A DNA stretch of 48,081 nt from Cyanobacteria bacterium M5B4 (GCA_002861535.1 PHFO01000004.1:1-48081); one strand, 5' to 3'. Positions 9,751 through 20,992 are shown, counted from the first letter of the stretch. Numbers and translations are program-made. The notes: a model not told the origin generated them from the sequence alone.

Positions 9751-10915
9751 GGTTCAATCCGTAAAAGTTTGCCATCGGGTTCATCCGTCAGGACATACAC
9801 AAAACCCCCTGCCCCCTGACGCACATCCCTGACCCGCCTACCAATGTCAATGATGCCTAAAACTTCTCCTTTTATGTTCAAGCGCTGTACCTGCCCAGAT
9901 ACTAACCCCCCACAAATATATTGCCCTGCCAGGCGGGAAACTTGTCGCCGCGATAAATTGCTAGACCCGAAGGGGCGATCGTGTCTTGCCAGACGACAAC
10001 GGGATCAACGAAACCGCGTAGGGTGGGTTTCCCGATCGGTAACCCTGTAGTGTAGTCCCTCGTGCGGGATGCCAGGGGCCAACCATAGTTTTTGCCCCCC
10101 TGGAGTTGATTGAGTTCATCCCCTCCCCTAGCACCATGCTCTGATGCCCATACTGCTTTGGTTTCAGAGTCGATCGCTAAGCCTTGGATATTGCGATGCC
10201 CCATCGTCCACACTACCCGGTCGGTATCAGGGGGGATTTTACCATCTTCGGTAATTCTGATTACTTTGCCCAGATGACTGTCGAGATTTTGCGCCTGCTC
10301 CCGGATCAATTTTCCGCCTAAAGTCAGGGGAGGATTGCCGCCGTCCCCCACAGAGACCAACAAAGTCCGATCGGGGAGCCACACCATGCGGGAGCCAAAG
10401 TGCTGGGTGCCGGACTTCTGCGGTTCAGCCTGCCAGATTACCTGCCAGTTGCTCAGAGTTTTACCGTCGTACTTTGCCCTTGCTACCCGCGTTTGATTGG
10501 CATTGTTACTGCCGTGGGCATAGGTAAAATAAACTAGAGAATTTTGACTAAATTGGGGATGGAGGGCAATATCGAGTAGTCCCCCCTGCCCTGCCGCAAA
10601 TACTGCCGGTACTCCGCTCACCGGGCGTAACTTACCATCTTTGAAGTGTTGCAATCTGCCAGGGCGTTCTGTAATTAGTACACTGCCATCGGGCAGCCAC
10701 GCCATCCCCCAAGGATGTTCTAACCCAGATAGGAGGGTGCGGACTTTAATGCCTGGTATGGGGGCTAGACTACGATTATCCCTAATAATTTTAGGCTCAG
10801 CCAGGGTGGTCGCGGCAAAACTAACTAAAATACTCAACAGAACCGATCGAGTGACCATTATCCACCACAAACCCTTATCCACCACCCAGAGAGGGAGGAA
10901 GGAGAACTTAGTCAT
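9747..10915 (-). CDS. PQQ-dependent sugar (aldose) dehydrogenase, frame broken near 9905
   Basis: Soluble aldose dehydrogenase motifs ([23 protein letters not shown]). One extra G in the GGGGGG run near 9905 restores ...[57 protein letters not shown], ending in an ATGA overlap with queC. Confidence 0.8.
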
Positions 10916-11924
10916 TGGCTGCAGAGGGATGTTTAATACCTGCATTTTCTAGGTCAGCATCTACCATTAACTGGACTAATTTCTTGAAGGTGACACGGGG
11001 CTGCCAGTTTAACTTTTGTTTGGCTTTGGTAGCATCCCCCAGCAACAGTTCTACCTCCGCAGGACGAAAATAACGGGGGTCAACCTCTACATAATCTTGC
11101 CAATCGAGATTGACATACTCAAATGCCTCTGTTAGAAATTCTCGCACTGAGTGGGTTTCCCCTGTAGCAATGACAAAATCGTCTGGCTGCTCCTGTTGCA
11201 AAATTAGCCAAATTGCTTCCACATAGTCCTTGGCATAGCCCCAGTCGCGCTTGGCATCGAGGTTGCCTAAATATAGTTTTTTTTGTTTGCCCGCGAGGAT
11301 GTTGGCTAAAGCGATCGTGATTTTGCGGGTAACAAAGGTGGGTCCCCGCCTGGGGGATTCATGGTTAAACAAAATACCGTTAGCCGCGAACATCCCGTAG
11401 GATTCGCGGTAGTTAATGGTCTGCCAGTGGGCGAAGACTTTGCCGCAGGCGTAGGGGCTGCGGGGATAAAAGGGAGTGGTTTCTCTTTGGGGTACTTCCT
11501 GCACCAAGCCAAACATCTCGGAGGAGCCGGCTTGGTAGAATTTCACCGATCGGTTGGTGTGAGCTTGGTAGTCCCTAATGGCTTCCAGGAGCCTGAGGGT
11601 GCCCATTGCCACCGTATCGACGGTATACTCAGGGGCATCAAAGCTGACGCGCACATGGGACTGAGCGCCTAGATTGTAGACTTCGGAGGGCTCTACTGCT
11701 TCTAAAATTTTGCGCAGAGTGGTGCCATCGGTGAGGTCGCCGTAGTGCAAAAACAGCCTCGTGTTGGGCAGGTGGGGGTCCTGGTAGAGGTGGTCAATGC
11801 GACTGGTGTTGATCAGGGACGAGCGGCGGATTATACCATGGACTTCATAACCTTTCTCCAACAGTAGTTCTGCCATATAGGAGCCGTCTTGCCCGGTAAT
11901 GCCTGTAATTAGCGCTTTTTGCAT
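10908..11924 (-). CDS. gmd: GDP-mannose 4,6-dehydratase
   Basis: [52 protein letters not shown]. Confidence 0.95.
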   Translation of the reverse strand: MQKALITGITGQDGSYMAELLLEKGYEVHGIIRRSSLINTSRIDHLYQDPHLPNTRLFLHYGDLTDGTTLRKILEAVEPSEVYNLGAQSHVRVSFDAPEYTVDTVAMGTLRLLEAIRDYQAHTNRSVKFYQAGSSEMFGLVQEVPQRETTPFYPRSPYACGKVFAHWQTINYRESYGMFAANGILFNHESPRRGPTFVTRKITIALANILAGKQKKLYLGNLDAKRDWGYAKDYVEAIWLILQQEQPDDFVIATGETHSVREFLTEAFEYVNLDWQDYVEVDPRYFRPAEVELLLGDATKAKQKLNWQPRVTFKKLVQLMVDADLENAGIKHPSAAND

Positions 11925-11930
11925 TGTGAC

Positions 11931-12155
11931 TTAGAAGGAGTGCTGAAAGAGGGCGTTTAGATATACTTTAGCGGCACTACGGTAGTTTTTCGAGGCAGAA
12001 ACTGTCTCTACGGTGCCATTTTGCAACAAAAACAACGAAAGGGCCGCCGAGAACACACGGTCTTGGTCCCAGTCGGGATGGGACTCCAGGTAATTTTGTA
12101 GGGTTTCGTGTAACTCTTCTGGGATTTCTGCCAGGATGCTTACATGGGTCGTCAT
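11931..12155 (-). CDS. DUF2811-like small conserved cyanobacterial protein
   Basis: MTTHVSILAEIPEELHETLQNYLESHPDWDQDRVFSAALSLFLLQNG; the longer ORF upstream of this ATG looks non-coding. Confidence 0.6.
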   Translation of the reverse strand: MTTHVSILAEIPEELHETLQNYLESHPDWDQDRVFSAALSLFLLQNGTVETVSASKNYRSAAKVYLNALFQHSF

Positions 12156-12395
12156 TGCGGTTACTCCAATATTTGGATGGCGGGCTTTTATTTTGTGCCC
12201 TTTCCCCCCGCTTGTCAACGTAGGTTTAGTCCGGATGATTTGCGGAGTGCACCACATAGAATCTAGGTTTTGCCCGTTTTTTGTAACGTCAGCTTTACTT
12301 TTTGCTCCCGATCGGCGATTTCCCCAGCCCCCCAATTTCGATCGGGTGGAATTATCTCTAGTACAGAAATCCGTGGGGACTGACCGCACCTTGCC

Positions 12396-12528
12396 TGTGG
12401 AAAACTCGGTCAAAACTGTGGAAAACTCCGCCGATCCTGGGGAAAAACCTGTGGAAAACTTTTCCCCAGATTAGTCATAAAATTTACTAAAAGTCAGATA
12501 AAAATGTTGCGAATCCTTAACATTACTC
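12396..12528. other. Cluster of DnaA-box-like repeats beside an AT-rich tract (candidate replication origin)
   Basis: TGTGGAAAA at 12396, 12417 and 12450, TGGGGAAAA at 12438, and inverted TTTTCCCCA at ~12460, followed by AT-rich ttagtcataaaatttactaaaagtcagataaaaat. Confidence 0.45.
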
Positions 12529-13639
12529 TGGGATGACCAGGGTTTCCACGCTGTTGGGGCTAGAAACTGCTACGGTCTGGTCAGCGAGGTTGGCAATTGC
12601 CCGATCGCCCTTTACGTCTAAATTGCGCTCTGCCTGGCGATAGAACACATTGCCCCTGGGCAGTGACTAATTGCTGGGGAATATTCCATTCCGCCCGATC
12701 GGCAGTAATTACGGACTGATCTTTACTAGAGGTAGCTTTGACATTGCCCAGGAGTTGAATTAGCTGGCTAGCGGGGTTAATTTTTCCAGATTGACTGGTG
12801 AGGATGTAGCCCCTACTTTTGCTAATAATTTCCAGGGGCTGGGGTAAATTGATCAAGTTTTCGGCAATGCGCCATTCCAGGCTACGGGAATCGACCTGCC
12901 AGTCCCGTTTGGGGGCTTTGATCACCGCCGACTGGGGCAAGTTAATCACTTGCTCGGGAATTTGCCATACCCCTTTTTGGGCGTTGAGGGTGAGGTCTTC
13001 AGTTTGATGGGTGGCTTTGAAGGGGACATCGATGCGGACTATGCCCTTGGGGGCTTCCCAGGTGAGGGCGGGGGTTTCCACCACGATCGGGGGCTGGGCG
13101 CTGGTAATTTTGACGGCTTGCTCTAGGGTGAAGCGGCTGATACTAGGGATAGCTTTGAGGGACTTGCCGACGAGGGATATTTGCCGATCGGGTTGATTGA
13201 TTTTGATATTGCCCGTTGCCGTCAACAGGTCGTCATCAGCTTGCCAGACCATCCGATCGGCGTTAACTTGGATGTTCTCGTTGAGAAGCTTGGCTTTAAT
13301 GTCCCCATCGATCGTGATTTTGCGCTCCTTTTGATTGACAGAGCCGGCTTTGCCCTGGGCTTCAATTAAAACTTTGCCGCCCCGGTAGAATTTGCCCGAA
13401 ACCGTGACAATTTGGGCAGTGAGATTATCCTGGCTGTAGTCGGCTTTGCTGGCTTTAATTTCCCAAATTAGGTTGCCCTGGCTGTCAAACTCCGTGAGCG
13501 TGACATTATCTAAGGTAGAACCAGGGACTTGACTTGGGGTCTCTGCCTGCTGGTTAATCGGATTAAAATAAACCCACACCCCTGCGCCGACGGCGACACC
13601 GATCGTGGTCATAGTTAAAAAGAGAGGGAAGGGTTTCAT
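12523..13639 (-). CDS. lptC: LPS export periplasmic protein LptC-like, frame broken near 12656
   Basis: N-terminal TM then LptC/OstA-like repeats. Removing one G from CAGGGGCAATG restores ...TAQGNVFYRQAERNLDVKGDRAIANLADQTVAVSSPNSVETLVIPE*. Confidence 0.7.
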
Positions 13640-14619
13640 AGGTCTGCCATTGCCCGATCGAGTAAGTCTAAACCTTCTTGGAGAGTTTCAATGCGACAGA
13701 GTTGATCGCGCAGTAGTGCCGCCCCAGCAAAGCCCTTGGCATACCAAGTAAGATGCTTCCTTGCCTGGCGTAGACCACTAATACCCTTGTAGTCGTAGAG
13801 GTCTTGCAGGTGTTCCCTAGCAATTTGCAGGCGTTCTAGGGCAGTAGGTGCCGGTAGCCGTTCCCCTGTCCGCAGGAAATGATCCACCTCTCCCACCAAA
13901 AAGGGATAGCCCATCGTGCCCCTAGAGCACATCACCCCGTCCGCTCCCGTCTGCTTCAGACATTCCACCGCGGCATCCACAGAAAAAATATCCCCGTTGG
14001 CGATCACTGGGATGGTTAAAATTTCCTTAACGCGACGAATCCATTCCCATTTAGCTGGTCCATTATAGCCCTGGGCGCGGGTTCTACCGTGGACGGTGAT
14101 CATCTTTGCCCCCGCATCTTCCATGCGCCGCGCAAACTCCAATATATTGATCTCCTGTTCGCACCAACCGATCCTGGTTTTGACCGTCACCGGCACCGGT
14201 ACCGCTTCTACCACCGATCGGACGATCTCTTGAGCTAACTGGGGCTGTCTGAGCAAAGAAGAACCGCCGCCATTTTTCGTAATCTTGTTCACGGGGCAAC
14301 CCATGTTAATATCCACCGTATCCGCCCCCTCTGCCACCGCTTTCTGGGCTGCTTCCGCTAAAAACTGGGGACGACAGTCGAACAACTGGATGCTAATCGG
14401 CGTTTCCTGCTCCCGATCGACCTCCATAATCTGGGGCAATTCCTTGACATAGTGTAACCCTGTGGCGTTCACCATCTCCGTATACATCATCGATCGGGGG
14501 GCAAAGCGGCGCACAAACCGCCGAAATACCATATCCGTCACCCCCGACAACGGGGATTGAAACACGCGACTCTGGAGCGTCACATTACCGATCGTGAGGG
14601 GCTGCTTTAAGTCCACCAT
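13636..14619 (-). CDS. dusB: tRNA-dihydrouridine synthase
   Basis: FQSPLSGVTDMVFRR, DINMGCPVNKITKNGGGSSLL, VIANGDI and GVMCSRGTMGYPFL motifs. Confidence 0.93.
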   Translation of the reverse strand: MVDLKQPLTIGNVTLQSRVFQSPLSGVTDMVFRRFVRRFAPRSMMYTEMVNATGLHYVKELPQIMEVDREQETPISIQLFDCRPQFLAEAAQKAVAEGADTVDINMGCPVNKITKNGGGSSLLRQPQLAQEIVRSVVEAVPVPVTVKTRIGWCEQEINILEFARRMEDAGAKMITVHGRTRAQGYNGPAKWEWIRRVKEILTIPVIANGDIFSVDAAVECLKQTGADGVMCSRGTMGYPFLVGEVDHFLRTGERLPAPTALERLQIAREHLQDLYDYKGISGLRQARKHLTWYAKGFAGAALLRDQLCRIETLQEGLDLLDRAMADL

Positions 14620-14708
14620 AATGTTTAAGGGACAAATCCTAGTTTAGGGTAGCATTTCTGAAAAAAGTTGACAAACATGGGCATTTATTTGCTACTATAA
14701 AAAGCCCT

Positions 14709-14792
14709 GGGCGGATGGCGAAACTGGTAGACGCAGCAGACTCAAAATCTGCCGGTGGCGACACCATGAGAGTTCGATTCTCTCTCTGCCCA
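14709..14792 (+). tRNA. tRNA-Leu (anticodon CAA)
   Basis: Acceptor stem GGGCGGA/TCTGCCC, D-arm TGGCGAAACTGGTAGACGCA, anticodon stem-loop GCAGA-CTCAAAA-TCTGC, long variable arm, T-arm GTTCGATTC. Confidence 0.95.
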
Positions 14793-14800
14793 TAAAAAAT

Positions 14801-15355
14801 TCACACCCCAGATACAAAGGGGGTTTGCCAATAGTGCCAGTTTTCTTTGTTAAAGGGCGGTCGCCAGCGGTTGATAAAAAATTGTTCTAACCGCAGACGG
14901 GCGTGCTTTTCTAGGGGGGCATCCCACCAAAAACTAATCCCAATTTTGACCGGCTGGTGATGACTGCTCAAAACCGATCGGTATTGGCTGAGGTAATGCT
15001 TACAGTCATGGATACCCCGCCAGCGGTTGTAGGAATGGTTTGTTTCTCCCACATAGAGCAAAAGCGGAAAGCTCAAATCCCTAACAAAATAGATGCAGGC
15101 ATCCCCTTGTCTTGGAGATAAACGATAGAAGTCTTCTGTAAAAGTATCTAAGCTAAAGGGATCGATTAAAGCAGAGTCTGGCTGATCGAATAGATTTGCT
15201 TGATATTGTCTTTCATTTTTGATCTTTTGTTGAAAGGTTCTTACCCGCTCCTGCCAAGACAGAATAGTATCCAAACTCATAGTTAAATAAGGTTCCCACC
15301 GATCGGATACACGGTAGGAACGAGTCGAAAAGAGAGAAGTCTGCTGATATTCCAC
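14801..15355 (-). CDS. GIY-YIG nuclease-like protein
   Basis: CIYFVRDLSFPLLLYVGETNHSYNRWRGIHDCKHYL resembles a GIY-YIG core. Confidence 0.65.
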   Translation of the reverse strand: MEYQQTSLFSTRSYRVSDRWEPYLTMSLDTILSWQERVRTFQQKIKNERQYQANLFDQPDSALIDPFSLDTFTEDFYRLSPRQGDACIYFVRDLSFPLLLYVGETNHSYNRWRGIHDCKHYLSQYRSVLSSHHQPVKIGISFWWDAPLEKHARLRLEQFFINRWRPPFNKENWHYWQTPFVSGV

Positions 15356-15361
15356 AAGTAT

Positions 15362-15922
15362 TTATTGCACTAAAGCTGCTTTTTCGGCATCAAGACGACG
15401 TTTGCGCGCATAGAGTTGGATGGAAATGGCAAAAACAACGGTCGTAACAGCAACTCCGATCGCGGTTATATCCCAGGGTAAACCATCTTTGAAAATGACC
15501 AACAAGACAATTACTGCCAGCAATAGGGTAGGCAATTCATTAAAAGCCCGCAGTTGTTTTGCCGTCCATTGACAGGTACCCTCCGCTAACATCTTCATCA
15601 ATCTTTTACAGTAAAGATGGTAAGCCAACAAAACACCGACCAAAGCAATTTTAATATGAAGCCAGCCCTGTTTTAATAAGCTCGGCTCTAGCACCAACAT
15701 AGCGATCGCCATGCCGATCGTGACCATCATTCCCGGATTCATAATGATGCCATAGAGGCGTTTTTCCATAATGGCATACTGATTTTTGAGGATAGAGCCA
15801 GCGGGTTCCGGTTGTTCATTAGCTTCAACATGGTAGACAAACAAACGCGGTAGATAAAACAGACCGCCAAACCAAGCCACCATCGCTATAATATGTAGTC
15901 CCTTAAACCAAAGATATGTCAT
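15362..15922 (-). CDS. hemJ: Protoporphyrinogen IX oxidase HemJ family
   Basis: WFKGLHIIAMVAWFGGLFYLPRLFVYH; multi-TM. Confidence 0.88.
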   Translation of the reverse strand: MTYLWFKGLHIIAMVAWFGGLFYLPRLFVYHVEANEQPEPAGSILKNQYAIMEKRLYGIIMNPGMMVTIGMAIAMLVLEPSLLKQGWLHIKIALVGVLLAYHLYCKRLMKMLAEGTCQWTAKQLRAFNELPTLLLAVIVLLVIFKDGLPWDITAIGVAVTTVVFAISIQLYARKRRLDAEKAALVQ

Positions 15923-15980
15923 AGTTAGATAGGTAAGAATTTGTCCTATAGTGTATCATGGCAGACTCTAAGACTCAATT

Positions 15981-16766
15981 TTGGTTATGAGTGTCCCCTT
16001 ATTACAAATTCAAAACCTAAGTGTTAGTTTTAATCACTCCCCCATTTTAGAAGATATTAACCTCGCAGTCTATAAGAATGAAATTCTTGGTTTAATTGGT
16101 GCTTCTGGCAGTGGCAAAAGTACACTATTGAGGTGTTGTAATCGCCTCAACGATGTTTTACCAGGCATTAAAGTCAAGGGGGAAATTATCTACCAGGGGG
16201 AAAATATCTACCATCCCCTGATTGATCCAGTCAAGGTGCGCCGCCAGATTGGTATGGTATTTCAACGCCCTAATCCTTTTCCTAAATCCATCTATGAAAA
16301 CATTGCCTTTGGCTTGAGAGTTAACGGCTATAAACAAAATTTAGACTCTATTGTTGAGCAGTCCCTAAGACAAGCTAACCTGTGGGAAGAAGTTAAGGAT
16401 AGACTCAATCAAAGCAGCAAAATTCTATCGGGGGGACAACAGCAGCGCCTATGTATTGCAAGGGCAATTGCCCTCAAACCGGATATTATTTTGATGGATG
16501 AACCCTGCTCTGCCCTCGATCCTGTTTCGACAGCAAAGATTGAAGAATTATTGTTAGAAATTAAACAAATATACACGATCGTAATTGTGACTCACAACTT
16601 GCAACAGGCGCGCCGCATCGCCGATCGGGTGGCATTTCTAAATCGGGAATTAAACGATCGGGGGGATTGGGTAGGCAAATTAGTGGAATGGAATACCACT
16701 GAAGAGATTTTTACTAATCCCCAACAGACTTCTACATTAAATTATGTGCAGGGCAAAATTGGTTAG
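15981..16766 (+). CDS. pstB: Phosphate ABC transporter ATP-binding protein
   Basis: Walker A GASGSGKST, LSGGQQQRLCIARAIA signature, MVFQRPNPFPKSIYENIAFG PstB-type Q-loop. Confidence 0.88.
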   Translation: MVMSVPLLQIQNLSVSFNHSPILEDINLAVYKNEILGLIGASGSGKSTLLRCCNRLNDVLPGIKVKGEIIYQGENIYHPLIDPVKVRRQIGMVFQRPNPFPKSIYENIAFGLRVNGYKQNLDSIVEQSLRQANLWEEVKDRLNQSSKILSGGQQQRLCIARAIALKPDIILMDEPCSALDPVSTAKIEELLLEIKQIYTIVIVTHNLQQARRIADRVAFLNRELNDRGDWVGKLVEWNTTEEIFTNPQQTSTLNYVQGKIG

Positions 16767-17020
16767 GCACAAGCCCTCTTTGGAGAAGTCGATGAAGCGT
16801 GAAGCTCGCTCTGTATTGCGAAGCAATTAGAGTGAAACCCTCACCCTCCTTCGGCTGTGCTCAGGAAACGGGAGAGGGGACTGGAAAAAATTGATGCACC
16901 TTTCTTGTTTGTACAGAAGTCTCTGCGTGCTGCCACCGCAGAGACATATCAGGGAAACTCTCCAGAGATGTAATCATAGGCGACACTCACCCTGCGGGGC
17001 TTCCCCACCCATTAGCTAAA

Positions 17021-17502
17021 TTAAATAGAGAGACCCAACTTTAGCCCCAGCATGGCATGGAGAAATAACAGACAGAGGATAGCACTACCAATATAGGCGT
17101 GGGCAGACCGGAGGATAGCTTGATTGCCGCCAAAGCCAGTAAGGGAAATAGTGCCGTTAAGGGCTAGGAGCGTCAATACTGCCGAACCGGTCCAGAAGTG
17201 AGGGCTTTCTAGGAGGGGTTGTTTTTGCATTACCAGGGAAAGTAAGCCGCCCGTATAGCCCAGGGCTAAAAATAGAGTCATAAAGGGCGCAATCTTACGG
17301 TGGTCTGCCAAACTGTTAGCCTTAGCTTCGGGGTCGGTGAGTAATCTTCCCCGCCATCCTGCTAACCCCGCCGCACTGCCCATACCAAAATGACAATCGC
17401 CATAAAGAAAGGATGTCCCCAATGGGTAATTGGTTCTGGTATGCCGAGTTGGTTAAACTGTTGCGCGATCGGTTCTAAAAACTTCGTCAAACTACTATTC
17501 AT
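17021..17502 (-). CDS. DUF4079-like membrane protein, frame broken near 17385
   Basis: One extra T in the TTTT run joins HWGHPFFMAIVIF to GMGSAAGLAGWRGRLL; multi-TM. Confidence 0.6.
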
Positions 17503-17593
17503 GGTTACCTCAAGAGTAAGAATCGGGGTAAATGTCCCATAGATAATTTTATCTCTCCCCAACAGGCTACAATCTCCCTATTACCGTCTTAGT

Positions 17594-19538
17594 GTGGAAA
17601 TTTCGATGGCAACCATAACCAATTTTGAATGGCGTAATCGACCCGTCTTAGGTAGAACCGCAGCCACAAATCCTACAAATCCCACTCAAACTGTCACCCC
17701 TCAAGAAATTCTTTTAGGGGGTTTTTCTGGGTTATTTTTTGAGGGGCGCACTCCCCAAGGTAATCTCAGATTTGTTACCCACCCCGATCGAGGTCCCAAC
17801 GGTGAACCCACAAATCTTTTAGCTGATGTGCCCGGGAATGAACGCCCCTTTGCTCTGCCTAACTTTCAAGCTGAGATTATTCGCTTTGAACTAAACCCTA
17901 CTAGCGGGGCAATTAGCATTGTCAATCGCATCCCTCTTACCCGCAAGGATGGTACTACCCCCATCACGGGCTTGCCCAACCTCCAAGCTGGTGCCCAGGG
18001 TACGCCCTACACGGATGAAGTACCGATCGATTTGTGGGGTAATCGCCTCACCAATGACCCCCTAGGAGCGGATTTAGAAGGGATTGTCGTTGCCCCCGAT
18101 GGTTCTTTTTGGCTCGTAGATGAATATCGCCCTGCTATTTATCACTTTGGTGCTAATGGTACTCTGCTCGATCGGTTTGTGCCCCAGGGCACTGCCAATG
18201 CTGTCAATGCTGCGCCTGGTACTTTTGGCACAGAGGTACTGCCTGCTGTTTATGCCCAACGCCGTGCTAATCGGGGTTTTGAAGCGGTGGCATTAGAAGG
18301 AAACAAACTCTATGCCTTTATTCAAAGCCCGATCGATAATCCTGCTGTAACTGGGTAACACCACTTCCCGCAATTCTCGCAATTTAAGAATTGTCGAGTT
18401 TGATATTGTCAGCAAGGCGGTTACAGGGGAATACATCTATGTTTTAGATAGTATCAGTGCTTCGGGGAATGCCCGCACGGACAAGATCGGCGATGCGGTT
18501 TCTCTGGGAAATGGCAAATTTGCCGTAATAGAACGGGATGACCGGGATTCTGCTGCTTCTAACAAGTTGGTCTATCAAATCGATCTCAGCGGTGCTACCA
18601 ATATCAACAATCCCGCTAATCTAACCCGACTGCCTGGCAATACCACGATCGAGCAAGCCAGTTTTGCCCAATTGAATGACGCAGGCATCCAGCCTGTGGG
18701 TAAGCGCCTGTTATTTAATGCCGCCCCGATCGGTTATGTGGGCGTAGACAAGTTAGAAGGTTTAGCCCTGGTAGATAACCGCACCCTTGCCCTCCTCAAT
18801 GACAATGACTTTGGTTTGGAATCTGCCCCCATCAAAGGGGATGGTAGGGTAGCCCTCGATGCCACACCTACGCCGGTAATTTTAGGTTTAGTCCGCCTCG
18901 ATCGGGATTTACCCTTCCCTGCAACTTTTACCGGCACTAGCGGCAACGATACAATCCAAGCCCTGGGCGGCAATAACCCTATTTTGGGACTAGGGGGCAA
19001 TGACCTCCTGTTTGGCAACATGGGCAATGACACGATCGATGGCGGCGATGGCAACGATACTATCTACGGCGGACGCGATCGGGATAGTTTGCTGGGCGGT
19101 GCAGGGGATGATCTACTCCTGGGCGATCGGGATAATGATGTACTCAATGGCGGGGAAGGCAACGATACCCTCATTGGCGTTAGTCTGACCTCTGATAATT
19201 TTGGCACTGGGGAAATTGACACCCTGATCGGCGGTGCCGGTAGTGATACCTTTGTGTTGGCTAATAGCAGTCGCACCTTTTATGACGATGGCAGTGGTGG
19301 TCTCGGTATTGCTGACTATGCCCTAATTCGGGACTTTAACCCCGCAGAGGATTTTCTGCAATTACGCCGATCGAGCCTCTATGTCATTGGTACTGCGCCC
19401 CAGGGATTGCCCAGTGGTAGCGCTTTATTTTTGGATAATGACGGCGTAGCCGGTTTAAGCCCCAACGATGAACTAATTGCCATCCTAGAGGGCGTAGCTA
19501 GCACAGTCAATCTGGCTAGCCGCTTCATCTTGGTTTAG
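17594..19538 (+). CDS. Esterase-like phytase-family protein with C-terminal RTX calcium-binding repeats, frame broken near 18355
   Basis: Phytase-like domain (GADLEGIVVAPDGSFWLVDEYRPAIYHF). Removing one G in actGGGtaacacc restores VTGNTTSRNSRNLRIVEFDIVSKAVTGEYIYVLDS. RTX repeats GGNDLLFGNMGNDTIDGGDGNDTIYGG. Confidence 0.8.
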
Positions 19539-20992
19539 CTCAGGGCTGCTTCCCCCCGGCGGTAGAGTTCCCTGGCGTAGTCTGTCCAGGTGCCCTGCCC
19601 CCAGTACCTAAAGCAACTGGTCTGCACCAAAAGGTTATAGAGCAATGCCTGTTGATAATCGGGACGATCGGTAACAGAAGGACTGCGGGCAATCAGGGGG
19701 TCAAACTTGGCATGGAACTTGGCACTGAGTTGGTTCATCGGTTCTAAAACGTTTTCGTAGCCCTTCACCCAACTGAGGTCATTAGTCCAAGAAGCTCCAT
19801 CCATATGGAAACGATGATCTGTCGCCTTTAGTTCAGCGATCGCTTGTTCTACTGCCGCTGTTGTAGTTTGGGCAGGGTCTACCTTTGCCCAGATTTTGTG
19901 TTGATGGACTGCTTGACAGACGGGTAAATCTTCTTGCTTGACGCCGAGGGAGAAGACTAACTCGATGTATTCCGAACCATTGAGACCAACAACATCGCCG
20001 TTTTGTTTGATCTCTTCCCAAACGGGCAGATAGCCCCCCGGAAATTCGTTCATCATCACACCGCCGTTTTCGCCGTCGGCAATTTGCGTGACACAGCTGG
20101 GGATGGCAATACCCCCGATCGTTTGTCTGCCTCTAGTTTTAGCCTCGTGGTAGGGCTGCATTTGGGCGACTAGTTTGGTGTCAGAACCTTGAGTTTTGAT
20201 GAGGGCTAAAATCTCGATCGTTTCTCCCTTAGAGTTGCGCGCCACTAAACGATTGGGCACATACTTCTGATCCGTAGGCAAGCCCTGCCCTTCCAGAGTT
20301 TCGATCGAATGCTCTTGCACCAACAACCAGCGATAACCACACTCTTTGAGAGCCTTGATATATTCAAACAAAGTATCAGGATGGTTGGGCAGGTGCATTT
20401 CCGGCGGTGAAAAACCTTTGACCCGTGCCAGCGCCGTTTCTCCGAATAAAGCCGCAAAGTGATGCTGCCAGGCTCGCATATGTAAAATCAGGTCAGGGAT
20501 AGGCGTAGAGGGCACCACCGCATGACTCCACATCGTCCCCAGCCATTCGACGTAGGGAGAATACCGATCGTCGCAGGTAATCTTAGTCAGCTTATCGAGA
20601 ATATCTTGCCGGTTCATCTGCTGAAAGCCCCAGAGCAAGTTACCGGAATAGTCGAGCATAATGCGGGGACGCAAACCCCGATCGACCAAATCGGGGATAA
20701 ATTCCCCCATGCGTTGATAACACCAGGCAAACACGTTGGCGTTGTGGTTGTCCCCGTCGTGGGGATTTTCAAACATATGTTGTAAATTGCAGATCAATTC
20801 GCCGTCTTTGCCCGCTGGAATAGTAGGTTGGTGCATGTGGAGAGCACAGGCAAAGGCAGATTTAATTTTGTTGGGGTCTACCTGAGTTCTAGGTAAATAA
20901 ACCGCCGCCTCCGACTGTACCACCGATCGCAGGTGAGCTTCTCTGCCACTGAGGGGAGGGAGTTGAGTCAGTAGGGGAATGGTATTAGCCAT
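19535..20992 (-). CDS. Glycoside hydrolase family 57 protein
   Basis: FACALHMHQPTIPAG, NHNANVFAWCYQRMGEFIPDLVDRGLRPRIMLDYSGNLLWGF. Confidence 0.85.
   Translation of the reverse strand: MANTIPLLTQLPPLSGREAHLRSVVQSEAAVYLPRTQVDPNKIKSAFACALHMHQPTIPAGKDGELICNLQHMFENPHDGDNHNANVFAWCYQRMGEFIPDLVDRGLRPRIMLDYSGNLLWGFQQMNRQDILDKLTKITCDDRYSPYVEWLGTMWSHAVVPSTPIPDLILHMRAWQHHFAALFGETALARVKGFSPPEMHLPNHPDTLFEYIKALKECGYRWLLVQEHSIETLEGQGLPTDQKYVPNRLVARNSKGETIEILALIKTQGSDTKLVAQMQPYHEAKTRGRQTIGGIAIPSCVTQIADGENGGVMMNEFPGGYLPVWEEIKQNGDVVGLNGSEYIELVFSLGVKQEDLPVCQAVHQHKIWAKVDPAQTTTAAVEQAIAELKATDHRFHMDGASWTNDLSWVKGYENVLEPMNQLSAKFHAKFDPLIARSPSVTDRPDYQQALLYNLLVQTSCFRYWGQGTWTDYARELYRRGEAALS

Noticed and set aside
9844-10050. 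Small + ORF opposite the sugar dehydrogenase
   Set aside because: Shadow ORF of the dehydrogenase C-terminal coding region.
12136-12474. 112-aa + strand ORF with PVENS/TVENS/PVENF repeats
   Set aside because: Antisense to DUF2811 at its start, no family resemblance; the repeats are translations of the TGTGGAAAA boxes.
18567-19538. Separate RTX-only protein starting at 18567
   Set aside because: Reading frame is open upstream to the break at ~18355 and continues the phytase-like domain; better explained as one frame-broken gene.
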